Under the pieces are notes generated by a model. The model searched no databases and was not told the DNA's origin. It worked only from the letters and a program-made list of their open reading frames with translations. 60,382 bases of DNA from Acinetobacter sp. ANC 3813 (lineage in GTDB: Bacteria; Pseudomonadota; Gammaproteobacteria; Pseudomonadales; Moraxellaceae). The position numbers and the translations under genes are program-made. Within the stretch, counting starts at the first letter, position 1. Every line of letters begins with the position of its first letter. The stretch is from contig NZ_NEGK01000016.1 in assembly GCF_002135435.1 (NCBI RefSeq), forward strand, positions 1 to 60,382, written 5' to 3'. Shown here one piece after another: positions 30,282-38,250 of this stretch.

Positions 30282-30487
30282 ATCAGGACATGTTGATTTT
30301 AAATTACCTGAAGCAAGGCAATTCGATTACCCAGAAGGAGGCAATCCAATTATTTCATTGCTACAGGTTAAGTGCAGCCATTTATAGATTGCGCAATTCC
30401 GGCTATGAAATTGAAACTCATAAACAGCAGAAAGCAATGGGGAGTGGCACATTTGCACGTTATATCATGAAAGGTGTGTCCAGATGA
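30278..30487 (+). CDS. small helix-turn-helix protein
   Basis: The 69-residue product has a helix-turn-helix pattern (ILNYLKQGNSITQKEAIQLFHCYRLSAAIYRLRNSGYEIET), close to the HTH type often found in phage and island replication modules. It overlaps the AlpA-like gene by four bases (ATGA) and the next gene by four bases, so translation is coupled. Target is unknown. Confidence 0.78.
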   Translation: MNQDMLILNYLKQGNSITQKEAIQLFHCYRLSAAIYRLRNSGYEIETHKQQKAMGSGTFARYIMKGVSR

Positions 30488-30705
30488 GAAGCAGACATAT
30501 CAACATATTTAAACCGTTCTTTATTTTGACATTACTATTTCTAGTTTTGGTTAGCTGTGGGCGCACTGCTCATGGGGAAGTAAATTTAGATTGGTATACC
30601 TCATGTAACCGTTGCTTTGATATCGAAATTAGTCAGTACATTTCCTACTTTTCAATCAGCAATTTTGATCGAGATTTAAAACAATTTGAGGGTGGATATG
30701 CTTAA
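30484..30705 (+). CDS. small putative lipoprotein in the replication operon
   Basis: The 73-residue product has a basic start, hydrophobic stretch PFFILTLLFLVLVSCG with lipobox-like LVSC, and a short polar part with two Cys (SCNRCFD). It overlaps the HTH gene by four bases and the DUF927 gene by eight, so it is embedded in the operon. A membrane-directed peptide here is unexpected. It might be an entry-exclusion or signalling peptide, or a spacer ORF. No family is recognised. Confidence 0.55.
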   Translation: MRSRHINIFKPFFILTLLFLVLVSCGRTAHGEVNLDWYTSCNRCFDIEISQYISYFSISNFDRDLKQFEGGYA

Positions 30706-33151
30706 TAAAGATTTTGGCATGACAAGGCCAGCAGACATATTATTCTCTTGTACGGTTTTAAATCCAGCCGATGAAGAGTACTTGAAGCACCCTATTATCC
30801 AGCGTTTTGGCAGTCCAGCACAGCCGATTCATGTTGATCAGTGCAAAGTAGTCATAGGTCGTATTGAGTATGACAGACCTTTAATTCTGCCTATCGTTAA
30901 TACGGAGCTTGAGCTTGTTCAATGCGCCGTATTACAGGATGGCCTACGAGTGCAAGTTATGCCGGATGGACTGGCCAAAGGCTTTGCCTTATATGGGAAT
31001 TTAGACCATACGCAGCCGGTTATTATTACTTATTGCTTAGAGGCATTCTATAAGGTTGCGCAGACAGGCTACACCGTTGTATTGGTCGTATTGCCAGCGC
31101 TTTGCAATGCCAATAAAACTGAGCTAAAGCCTTTTGACTATGAGCAAATGGCTTTCGTCATTCACCAATTGGCAGAGGCTGGATATACCCATCTTTATAT
31201 GCCGGTACGCCCTGAATATATCCAACTGGATGCATTCCAAAGCCTTGAGGAAAATACTGCAGTCAGATTATTGAACCAATATACAGAATCCGACGGAAAC
31301 TCATTTCTAACTGAACTGTATAAGGAAGATGAAGCAGATGAAGTGGAAGCTTTTATCCAGCGGGCTATTGAGCAATTAAATGTAATTCAGCCACTGGCAA
31401 AAGGCCATTTGGCCGAGCCTTTCAGAATGGATGATGGCGCATTTCTGCATATCTTAGATACAGGCCTATACCTGATTAAGGAAAAGCGAGATGAAGATGG
31501 AGAACTTAAACAGACTCGTACTTTTATCTGCCATCCAGTCATTATCTTAGGCGAAGCGCGCAGTTCGAATAATGATAACTGGAAGCGCGTTATCCAGTTC
31601 CAAGATAAGGACAATACGCTACATCGCTTACTCATCCCTTATGAGCATTTCATGGGGGAAGCGCAGGAAGCTTTAAAGATTATTGCCAATCATGGCTTAA
31701 TGCCGCCACGTCAGACCTACAGGAAAAGTGCATTCATCAGTTACATTCAGGACTACCCGAACGAGCAGCGTTTCCGCTGCGTAGACCGTGCTGGATGGCA
31801 TGGACATTGTTTTGCTACACCTAATAAAACCTATGGCAACATTGGAGATGAAAAACTACTTTTTCACAGTGACAATAAAAGCCCTTATGCTGTATCCGGG
31901 AGCTTTGAAGAATGGCAGGAACTTAGCCGGTTAATTGAACCCCATACTTTGGCAGTCTTGGCATTCTCATGTGCCTTTTCCGGGCAATTGGTTTTACCCT
32001 TAGGTGCTGAAAGTGGCGGTTTTCATATATATGGCTCATCCACAGACGGAAAGAGCACTATCACCAAAGCATCATGCAGTGTTTGGGGTAATCCTAAGCA
32101 TATATCGAAGTCATGGCGCACCACTGACAATGCATTGGAAAATGAAGCTGAATTGAGAAATGACAGCTTTTTAAATCTGGATGAACTACGTCAAGCTGTA
32201 CCTAAAGCTGTGTCTGATATTGTCTATATGCTGACTGGCGGCCAAGGCAAGGCCCGAAGCAGAAAAGCTGGGAAAAACCGCGATGCCAAGCAATTCAGTC
32301 TCATGTATACCTCTACTGGTGAAGTTACTCTTGAGGAACATTTGCGCCGTGGCAGTATTGAACTGGATGCAGGGTTGTTGCTTCGCTTTGCACATATACC
32401 TAGCGATGCAGGCAAAGGATACGGCGTATTCGATTGCATTAACTACGGCACCGCACCACAGGACATTGGCAACCGCATTAATGAACTGGCAGCACAGCAT
32501 TATGGCCATGCAGGGATTAAATGGCTGGAATATTTGACCCAAGATAAAGATGCCGTCATACAGAAAGCACAAGCGCTCATGGATAGTTTTATCGAACAAC
32601 ATAGCCGCATTAAGGGCGGCCAAGCTAACCGCGTAATGCGCCGTTTTGCACTTGTGGCCACTGCTGGAGAGCTGGCCACACAAGCAGGCATTACAGGATG
32701 GCAGAAAGAGCGAGCATTTGAGGCTGTAGCGCAATGTTTGGACACTTGGCTAGGTAATCTAGGCAGTGGCGAAAACATGGAGGAAACAAAGAATCTGGAG
32801 CACATTCAGGCATTCTTTGAAGCTAATGGTACAAGCCGTTTTGAAGACTTAACAGTAATCAGGCAGGCAGATGGTGAGATGGTACGCCCGCGCATTCATA
32901 ACCGTGTCGGTTACTACGATCCTGAAAGTAAAGTTTACCTAGTGTCTACAATCATGTTTAAAAAGGAAATGTGTATTGGCATGAATGAAGCCAGTGTCAA
33001 AAAGACATTGATCAAACATGGCTGGATTAAGGAGTTTATTGAGGGTGGTAAAAAAATGTATGTGAAGAAGTCCAGCAATGCGCTACCTGATGGCACAAGG
33101 CCCCGCATGATGCATTTCAATGTAGAGGCTATGCAAAACGTTGATGGTTGA
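30698..33151 (+). CDS. DUF927 domain protein, putative replicative helicase/primase-like NTPase
   Basis: The product has 817 residues from ATG 30698, preceded by GAGGGTGGAT; a TTG at 30686 is the longer alternative. The central part has YGSSTDGKST (about 444-453, Walker A) and SFLNLDEL (about 490-497, Walker B-like), typical of DUF927 proteins of integrative elements and phage satellites. These are helicase-like ATPases thought to act in element replication. The N-terminal 280 residues may be a TOPRIM-like or primase domain (MAFVIHQLAEAGYTHLYMPV), but this is weak. The C-terminus looks DNA-binding. A cluster of GTGGACA repeats begins 40 bp after its stop. Confidence 0.85.
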   Translation: MLNKDFGMTRPADILFSCTVLNPADEEYLKHPIIQRFGSPAQPIHVDQCKVVIGRIEYDRPLILPIVNTELELVQCAVLQDGLRVQVMPDGLAKGFALYGNLDHTQPVIITYCLEAFYKVAQTGYTVVLVVLPALCNANKTELKPFDYEQMAFVIHQLAEAGYTHLYMPVRPEYIQLDAFQSLEENTAVRLLNQYTESDGNSFLTELYKEDEADEVEAFIQRAIEQLNVIQPLAKGHLAEPFRMDDGAFLHILDTGLYLIKEKRDEDGELKQTRTFICHPVIILGEARSSNNDNWKRVIQFQDKDNTLHRLLIPYEHFMGEAQEALKIIANHGLMPPRQTYRKSAFISYIQDYPNEQRFRCVDRAGWHGHCFATPNKTYGNIGDEKLLFHSDNKSPYAVSGSFEEWQELSRLIEPHTLAVLAFSCAFSGQLVLPLGAESGGFHIYGSSTDGKSTITKASCSVWGNPKHISKSWRTTDNALENEAELRNDSFLNLDELRQAVPKAVSDIVYMLTGGQGKARSRKAGKNRDAKQFSLMYTSTGEVTLEEHLRRGSIELDAGLLLRFAHIPSDAGKGYGVFDCINYGTAPQDIGNRINELAAQHYGHAGIKWLEYLTQDKDAVIQKAQALMDSFIEQHSRIKGGQANRVMRRFALVATAGELATQAGITGWQKERAFEAVAQCLDTWLGNLGSGENMEETKNLEHIQAFFEANGTSRFEDLTVIRQADGEMVRPRIHNRVGYYDPESKVYLVSTIMFKKEMCIGMNEASVKKTLIKHGWIKEFIEGGKKMYVKKSSNALPDGTRPRMMHFNVEAMQNVDG

Positions 33152-33191
33152 ATATGAAAACATAATTTATTAGGTGAATGTAGTGGGCAAA

Positions 33192-33300
33192 GTGGACATT
33201 GGAATATTCATGGTAACTAAGACGCTGTTATATAAGATTATTGTTATGTCCACTTTGTATAAATATATATATTTTAATAGGTGGACATTGGGTGGACATT
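33192..33300. repeat. GTGGACA repeat cluster, left
   Basis: GTGGACATT occurs at 33192-33200, 33281-33289 and 33292-33300, the last two in tandem with an 11-bp period. One inverted TGTCCAC lies at 33247-33253. It sits directly behind the DUF927 gene. The mirror cluster lies at 35487-35600. Confidence 0.7.
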
Positions 33301-33427
33301 ACTTGGAGTATTTCTATAGTACAGCACTGTTTAAGACGCCGTATTGTAGACACTGATCATAATGAAAATTAACCATTATCGAATGGTTAAAACGCTTAGA
33401 AATAGTGTTCTAAATTAGCATGTTAAA

Positions 33428-33614
33428 AATGCCGCTTCAGTGCTTATTTATTTTATAATCTGAATGCTTTTTATTTAATTTTTAATATAATAAACAATAT
33501 GTTAAGTTAATTTTTAATACGTTTTTTGAGCGGCAAGCGGCACACTATATATTACTTTTATTACTCTGAAAAAACCTACCTATAGAATTAGAAAATTATG
33601 ATTTATAGAGCATT
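33428..33614. repeat. 187-bp diverged repeat, copy A
   Basis: Starts AATGCCGCTTCA and contains TTTTTTGAGCGGCAAGCGGCA, CTGAAAAA(A)CCTACCTATA and TTATAGAGCATT in the same order and spacing as copy B (34261-34448). TGCCGCTT at the start and AAGCGGCA inside can pair, closing a loop of about 100 nt. The rest of 33301-33727 is AT-rich with no gene. Confidence 0.65.
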
Positions 33615-33727
33615 AAAATAGTGAATTAAAAAGATAAAGAATTTTTAGAAAAAATATAATTGTGGAGATATTTTTGAAAAGGTTTTTATTGTTGGGTTAA
33701 GCGTAAAGTCATTTAACTTTCATTAAA

Positions 33728-33949
33728 TTAACCAAATTTATAAGGAGTCGTTGCTCCAGCCTTGACTTGAGCAATACTATTTAAAATATCTGATATGTCA
33801 GAAAAATTGAGGTCTGGATTATCTTGTGCAATTTTCCCTATATGTATCCAGTACTGGATTTGTTGTTCCGTATTTCGGTTCTGAGCTTCGCCGTATATAT
33901 GGGCTTGTACTAATACTTCGTTATCTATCTCTAGTGTAGTCAAAGTCAT
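33728..33949 (-). CDS. ParD-like antitoxin-family protein (orphan)
   Basis: The product has 73 residues from ATG 33949, with AGAGGAT five bases upstream; a frame start at 33967 is less likely. The sequence EIDNEVLVQAHIYGEAQNRNTEQQIQYWIHIGKIAQDNPDL matches the ParD-like antitoxin pattern (RSxxEQIExWxxIGKIAxxNPDL). No RelE/ParE toxin gene is adjacent on either strand. It is therefore an orphan or acts as a DNA-binding regulator. Confidence 0.7.
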   Translation of the reverse strand: MTLTTLEIDNEVLVQAHIYGEAQNRNTEQQIQYWIHIGKIAQDNPDLNFSDISDILNSIAQVKAGATTPYKFG

Positions 33950-34011
33950 TTTTATCCTCTTGATCAACTATGAATTAAACATGATTTACAGCAATTGTTA
34001 AGATTTAGACA

Positions 34012-34060
34012 TAAAAAACGCCCTGCAGCCCGGGTTAAGCCGGTCATACAAGGCGTCTAT
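34012..34060 (-). ncRNA. small-RNA unit 1 of 3 (hairpin with own promoter)
   Basis: On the minus strand: -35 TTGACA (34090-34095), 17 bp, -10 TAATTT (34067-34072). An RNA of about 49 nt would start near 34060, opening ATAGACGCCTTG, folding back to GGGCGT and ending in six T. The promoter and the outer stem are shared with units 2 and 3, while the interior (CCGG, CTTAAC, CCGG hairpin) differs. No ribosome site or ORF is inside. Confidence 0.6.
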
Positions 34061-34260
34061 GATTAAAAATTAACTCCAATCCTATAGTTTGTCAATTTTT
34101 CTGTCGTTCATAAGATTAAAAAATGTATTGTGCAATACATTTTTTAGAGTTTCATTTTGCTTTTGTTTTGTTGAATAAATAATGGCTTTCTAGTGCCTGT
34201 AATTTGCACTTTTATCAACTATTGAAAGTGGTTTTTGATAGCTGAATCTTATGTACTTTA

Positions 34261-34448
34261 AATGCCGCTTCAACACCTATTTATTTTTACAATCCCAATG
34301 CTGGTTTGTATTTTTTAATGATATTAAACAATGTCTTATGAAAGTATTTAATGTATTTTTTGAGCGGCAAACGGCATACTGGATTTCACTTTTTATTGCT
34401 CTGAAAAACCTACCTATAAAATTAGAGCATTATGCTTTATAGAGCATT
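34261..34448. repeat. 187-bp diverged repeat, copy B
   Basis: Direct repeat of 33428-33614 with conserved GCCGCTTCA start, TTTTTTGAGCGGCAAACGGCA middle and TATAGAGCATTTA end. The stretches between have drifted. It lies between small-RNA units 1 and 2. Confidence 0.65.
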
Positions 34449-34503
34449 TAGAAAAAATGGTTATTCGGAGTACCGTGTGTAATTCGTTATCAATTTTTAG
34501 ACA

Positions 34504-34556
34504 TAAAAAACGCCTTGTGGGCTGGGAAAGTTGCGCCAACCGCTCAAGGCGTCTTT
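34504..34556 (-). ncRNA. small-RNA unit 2 of 3
   Basis: Minus-strand promoter TTGACA (34586-34591), 17 bp, TAATTT (34563-34568). The RNA of about 53 nt has an eight-bp closing stem ACGCCTTG/CAAGGCGT, and an inner hairpin where GGTTGG pairs with CCAGCC. Six T at 34505-34510 finish it. Outer parts match units 1 and 3 while the inner loop is unique. Confidence 0.6.
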
Positions 34557-34615
34557 GATTGAAAATTAACTCTATTTTTATAGTGTGTCAATCGTGCGGT
34601 TAATAAATTCAGGGC

Positions 34616-34664
34616 AAAAAAAAAAGCAATTCCGAGTGGGAAAGGCCCTCTATGTGGAATTGCT
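34616..34664 (-). ncRNA. additional hairpin-terminator unit of a different sequence
   Basis: Minus strand: AGCAATTCC (34656-34664) pairs with GGAATTGCT (34625-34633) around a 22-nt loop containing GGGCCTTTCCC, followed by a run of ten T. It lies seven bases downstream of unit 3's T run. The design is the same (closing stem, inner G/C hairpin, T run) with unrelated sequence. It has no clear promoter of its own and may be read through from unit 3. Confidence 0.5.
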
Positions 34665-34671
34665 GATTTTA

Positions 34672-34719
34672 TAAAAAACGCCTTGTGGATCGGGTAAGCC
34701 AATCGCCTAATGCGTCTTA
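34672..34719 (-). ncRNA. small-RNA unit 3 of 3
   Basis: Minus-strand promoter TTGACA (34749-34754), 17 bp, TAATTT (34726-34731). Flanks up to about 34789 are nearly identical to unit 1. The closing stem is degenerate (ACGCATTA against CAAGGCGT), but the inner hairpin GATTGG/CCGATC around CTTAC is well formed. Six T at 34673-34678 follow. Confidence 0.58.
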
Positions 34720-34802
34720 GGTTAAAAATTAACTCCAATCCTATAGTTTGTCAATTTTTCTGCCGTTCATAAGATTAAAAAATAGAGCTTTAACTTTTGC
34801 CC

Positions 34803-35311
34803 CTAAGTGTACAAAGTGCGCATACCTAAGCCGCCAGTAATTGCATGTGCAATATCGCGGTCTGCTGGTAATTGTGAAATATTATTCAAGTTTGCGCTGG
34901 CCGTCATCACTTGCTGCTCAGATTTGGAATTGATACGGCGCAATGGGCTGGCCTTTTCAATTTCTACATTCTTCACTGCCTTTGGATAATCAGACACAAA
35001 CATCTGTTTGTTTTCCTTCCGGGCTGGCTGTGCGCTCACAGTGACAAGCTTTGCAGGCTTTCTAGACAGGCTAGCACTTGGCTGGCCAAGATGCTCTACT
35101 TTTTTCTTAACCGTATTTAAATGGCCGCGGCGCCGTACATCGTGTGATCTCCATGCGAATGAGGACCCGCTTTTTAATTTGTCTTGTCCATACGCCCAGC
35201 CGATATAGTTTTGACCTAGGGTCTTAGAATATTGTTCTGGGTCTGCATTTGGGTTGGCCGCAAATATTTCCTTAGTCTCTTAGCATAGGCTGGATTAGCA
35301 TCAATCTCCAT
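34803..35311 (-). pseudogene. frameshifted gene of unknown function
   Basis: The minus-strand frame ending at 34803 stays open far upstream of its first possible start codon (GTG 35039), back to about 35283. Adding one base near 35272 joins it to an upstream frame starting at ATG 35311 (MEIDANPAYAKRL, then KEIFAANPNADPEQYSKTLG). The rejoined product is about 169 residues. It has a basic centre (WRSHDVRRRGHLNTVKKK) and a polar C-terminus ending GLGMRTLYT. A further hydrophobic run lies just upstream without a start. No family is recognised. Confidence 0.5.
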
Positions 35312-35486
35312 TGTAAATGCAATAAGTATTAGTAGGCAGAATATGAGCCTTTATATTGGTTCCAGTTTTTAGATATGGAGCAAAGTGTTGATATAGCCTA
35401 AGTTGAATGCAGTCCGTACCCAATTACCCTCGGTTAGCACATGGTTCACAGGTTATTTCTGTGGAAATAGCTTATTTTTTATTGTA

Positions 35487-35600
35487 TGTCCACCTTGTTT
35501 ATTTTTATGTCCACACTTTTATTATGCGGTTTTACATATGAGTAGATGTTATTAATTTTTTAAAATCATATGGATAGGTTGTTAAGTCCACCATGTCCAC
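35487..35600. repeat. GTGGACA repeat cluster, right (inverted)
   Basis: TGTCCAC occurs at 35487-35493, 35508-35514 and 35594-35600, with AGTCCAC at 35585-35591. All are in the orientation opposite to the main orientation of the left cluster. The surrounding 35312-35839 stretch has no gene and is very AT-rich. Confidence 0.65.
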
Positions 35601-35839
35601 TTAAAAAGATGCACATATACTAGCAAGTAGGGCTAAAGAATTACATTTATGCCTACTTTGATGAGCTTTTATTTAACTTACTATTGTGTGATTTTTAACT
35701 TCTAGTGTTTACTAAATTAAACTTATCGTTTAACGTGCTTTTAACTTAATTTTTTAGGTGTGAATGGAAAAATGTATATACGACAATCACATAAAATTAA
35801 TTTTTAAACTTATTAAAATATAGGATTTAACTTACTACT

Positions 35840-37000
35840 ATGTCTAATTCTACTTTTACACATCATGATTTGAAGTTATTGAATCCATCTTTTGATTCAA
35901 GTTTAGTAGATATCTTAACTGAATTAGAACATCTAAGACGCTATCGTTTAGATGATGGTAGTACGCCTACTTATATCTTCAATGAGTTACGAGATATTTT
36001 CCATATTTTAGAAAGTCTTTCATCCGCTCGAATCGAAGGGAACCACACGACTTTAGCAGACTATGTAGAAAGTAAACTGGAGGATCAACCTCAACCAAGT
36101 GATCAAATAGCCGAGATTGCAAATATTGAAAGAGCTATGAAATTCATTGAGGAAATTATTAAGCCTGGTGATCCAATTACCGAATATCTTATCCGAGAAT
36201 TGCATGCAATTACTGTTAATAGTTTAATTAGAGAGGGAGATAAAACTCCAGGAGCTTATCGCTTAGGGCCTGTACGTATATCAGGTGCAGATCATTTACC
36301 CCCCTTAGCTCATGATGTTCCTCTATATATGGAGGAGTTAGTTAACTTTGTTAATCAAGATAACCCATCTAAATATGACTTAATGAAAGTTGCATTAGCT
36401 CACCATAGATTTGGGTGGATTCATCCATTTGGCAATGGTAATGGGCGTGTAGTTCGTCTCTTCACATATACTCTTTTAATCAAATATGGATTTAACGTTA
36501 CAACAGGGGGAGGGATTTTGAATCCTACTGCTGTATTTTGTAATGATAGAAATAAGTATTATGAAATGCTTTCAATAGCAGATAAAGGCGATGCTGAAAG
36601 CTTAGAACTATGGTGTACTTATGTTCTAGAAGGCATTTTGACAGAATTGAAAAAAATTGATCAATTAAATGAATATGATTGGTTAAAGAAAAAAATTCTC
36701 TCCCCTGCTCTTCAAATTGCTATTGAAAGACAACGCGTTACGGATTTTGAAGCACAAATAATTAGATATGGTATTGATCATCCAGAATTTAAAGCAGCTG
36801 ATCTTGATAATATTTTTAAAGATTCAACAAGAACACAAAGAACGTATCAGATTAGAAAGTTAAATGAAGCAAAACTTATTCAGCCCATAACTCAAGGGTC
36901 TAGAAGTTATTATGTCTGCTTTTTACACAACAGCTTGTTTAGGGGCGTTATTGAATGTCTCAGAAAAGAGGGTTTTATTTCTAAACCCCTTGAGGGTTGA
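35840..37000 (+). CDS. Fic family protein (putative AMP transferase, class II)
   Basis: Fic enzymes usually transfer AMP from ATP to hydroxyl groups of target proteins. The 386-residue product has the active-site motif HPFGNGNGR at 195-203 (catalytic His195). An N-terminal inhibitory helix motif SARIEGN lies at 62-68 (Ser62, Glu66, Asn68), which makes it a self-inhibited class II Fic. The flap sequence [18 protein letters not shown] precedes the active site, and a C-terminal winged-helix-like region follows (about 310-380). It is low in GC, like its neighbours. Target is unknown. It could be a toxin or defence effector or a regulator. Confidence 0.9.
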   Translation: MSNSTFTHHDLKLLNPSFDSSLVDILTELEHLRRYRLDDGSTPTYIFNELRDIFHILESLSSARIEGNHTTLADYVESKLEDQPQPSDQIAEIANIERAMKFIEEIIKPGDPITEYLIRELHAITVNSLIREGDKTPGAYRLGPVRISGADHLPPLAHDVPLYMEELVNFVNQDNPSKYDLMKVALAHHRFGWIHPFGNGNGRVVRLFTYTLLIKYGFNVTTGGGILNPTAVFCNDRNKYYEMLSIADKGDAESLELWCTYVLEGILTELKKIDQLNEYDWLKKKILSPALQIAIERQRVTDFEAQIIRYGIDHPEFKAADLDNIFKDSTRTQRTYQIRKLNEAKLIQPITQGSRSYYVCFLHNSLFRGVIECLRKEGFISKPLEG

Positions 37001-37007
37001 TAAATTT

Positions 37008-37037
37008 AAAAAGTCTCCTTAATTGGGGGCTTTTTTA
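37008..37037 (+). terminator. terminator after fic
   Basis: AAAAAGTCTCC, loop TTAATT, GGGGGCTTTTTT is an imperfect stem followed by a T run. Confidence 0.6.
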
Positions 37038-37114
37038 TTGGCTGGTACCAATATTCTTAGCTAGCATCTTAAAATGGTATTTTATTAAATTTTTTTATGC
37101 ATTTAGTGAGCTTT

Positions 37115-37783
37115 ATGAAAAAGAAAACTTTAGAAGAAAAGATAAGGCAAGTCGGATTTTGGACTTTTGGTGGAGTGTTCTGGTATCTGATTATAGCTTT
37201 CTTTCTGAAAAGTAGTCACCCAATTTATGAATATAACTTAGATAGAACTGCTGCCTACGATGTCATAAAAGACGCTCTAACCTTAGCTGCGGCCTTCCTT
37301 GCACCAGTTGCAGCTTTTGTTCTTTTCACTGACTGGAGAGACCAACACAAAGCTGTAAAGAATGAGAAAATTAGTGAAGAAATTTTAAGAATACTTAATG
37401 GTGATTTATTAGTTTTCTATAATTTGATTCCTATAGATTTGAGAAGCACAGATAAATTCAAAGAGAAAAATATATTATTTCATAGACTAGTTGCTGAATT
37501 GGCCAATAAAGCCAATGAAATTCAAATTGTTGATGATGAATCTTTAAATTTTAAAAATACTATTCTTTCATTTGAAGAAGATCTTTATGGGTTGTGGGAT
37601 AGTCTATCGAGGCAAGTACATGCAGCACAGCAACATGAGTCAATAGCTGAGTTTCTTGATACGGTTTCTTGTAATAAGAAAATATTACTATCCGAGATGT
37701 GGGAGCAGTCAGCTGAAGAAAATCAAGCTCATTTCGAGAGAATTCAGAGTAAGCTCAGGCTATTAAAACCTCTATGTATTTAA
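37115..37783 (+). CDS. two-helix membrane protein, possible abortive-infection type
   Basis: The product has 222 residues from ATG 37115, with GTGAG five bases upstream; an in-frame ATG at 37097 is possible. Two N-terminal membrane helices (about 11-29 and 53-74: LTLAAAFLAPVAAFVLFTDW) are followed by RDQHK and a cytoplasmic helical domain. This two-helix plus DWRDQH layout is seen in uncharacterised Acinetobacter proteins and resembles putative phage abortive-infection proteins. The assignment is tentative. It is bracketed by its own terminator. Confidence 0.65.
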   Translation: MKKKTLEEKIRQVGFWTFGGVFWYLIIAFFLKSSHPIYEYNLDRTAAYDVIKDALTLAAAFLAPVAAFVLFTDWRDQHKAVKNEKISEEILRILNGDLLVFYNLIPIDLRSTDKFKEKNILFHRLVAELANKANEIQIVDDESLNFKNTILSFEEDLYGLWDSLSRQVHAAQQHESIAEFLDTVSCNKKILLSEMWEQSAEENQAHFERIQSKLRLLKPLCI

Positions 37784-37794
37784 TTTTTAGATTC

Positions 37795-37818
37795 AGCCTA
37801 CCTAAGTAGGCTTTTTTA
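37795..37818 (+). terminator. terminator after the membrane protein gene
   Basis: AGCCTAC, loop CTAA, GTAGGCT and six T. The next 430 bases (37819-38250) have no clear gene. They hold the inverted pairs CCTTGATG/CATCAAGG and CTATATTTCA/TGAAATATAG. Confidence 0.8.
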
Positions 37819-38250
37819 TGTGTAAATGCCTTTAACATTTCTACTGACAAAATTTCTATATATCTTTGCTTTACAAGGTGTTCATAAGAAAGACCTCTCA
37901 TGCCACCAATAGCAAGGCATATATACCGATCTGTGTTGCGCCGTGCTCATTTCCTTGATGGACTTGAATTTCATCAAGGTAAATAGATTATTTTATATAC
38001 CTGGACTATGTTACTACATCAAAACCTGTATATGCCCTTTTCTGTTACCACATATAATGGTGAACGCTTTTTAGTCTAAATAGTTGTCCCTCCATGGTCT
38101 ATATTTCAATAAATTTTGGATTTCTAATCTAGTGTTAATGCTATAGCTGAAATATAGAATCCCTCTTTATGAGAGAAATACTTATAGTTAATAATAAGTA
38201 AATTTGCTATTTTTTATCACATTTAATATCTAAAGTTTCATGGCAAAAGA

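Noticed and set aside
34004..34789. Integron attC sites or a CRISPR array as explanation for the three repeats
   Set aside because: No GTTRRRY/RYYYAAC core pairs, no integron integrase, only three copies with irregular spacing and long flanks, and no cas genes; promoter plus terminator fits small RNA genes better.
36997..37215. 72-codon hydrophobic frame between fic and the membrane protein gene
   Set aside because: It overlaps the fic terminator and the start of the next gene in another frame, and has no ribosome site.
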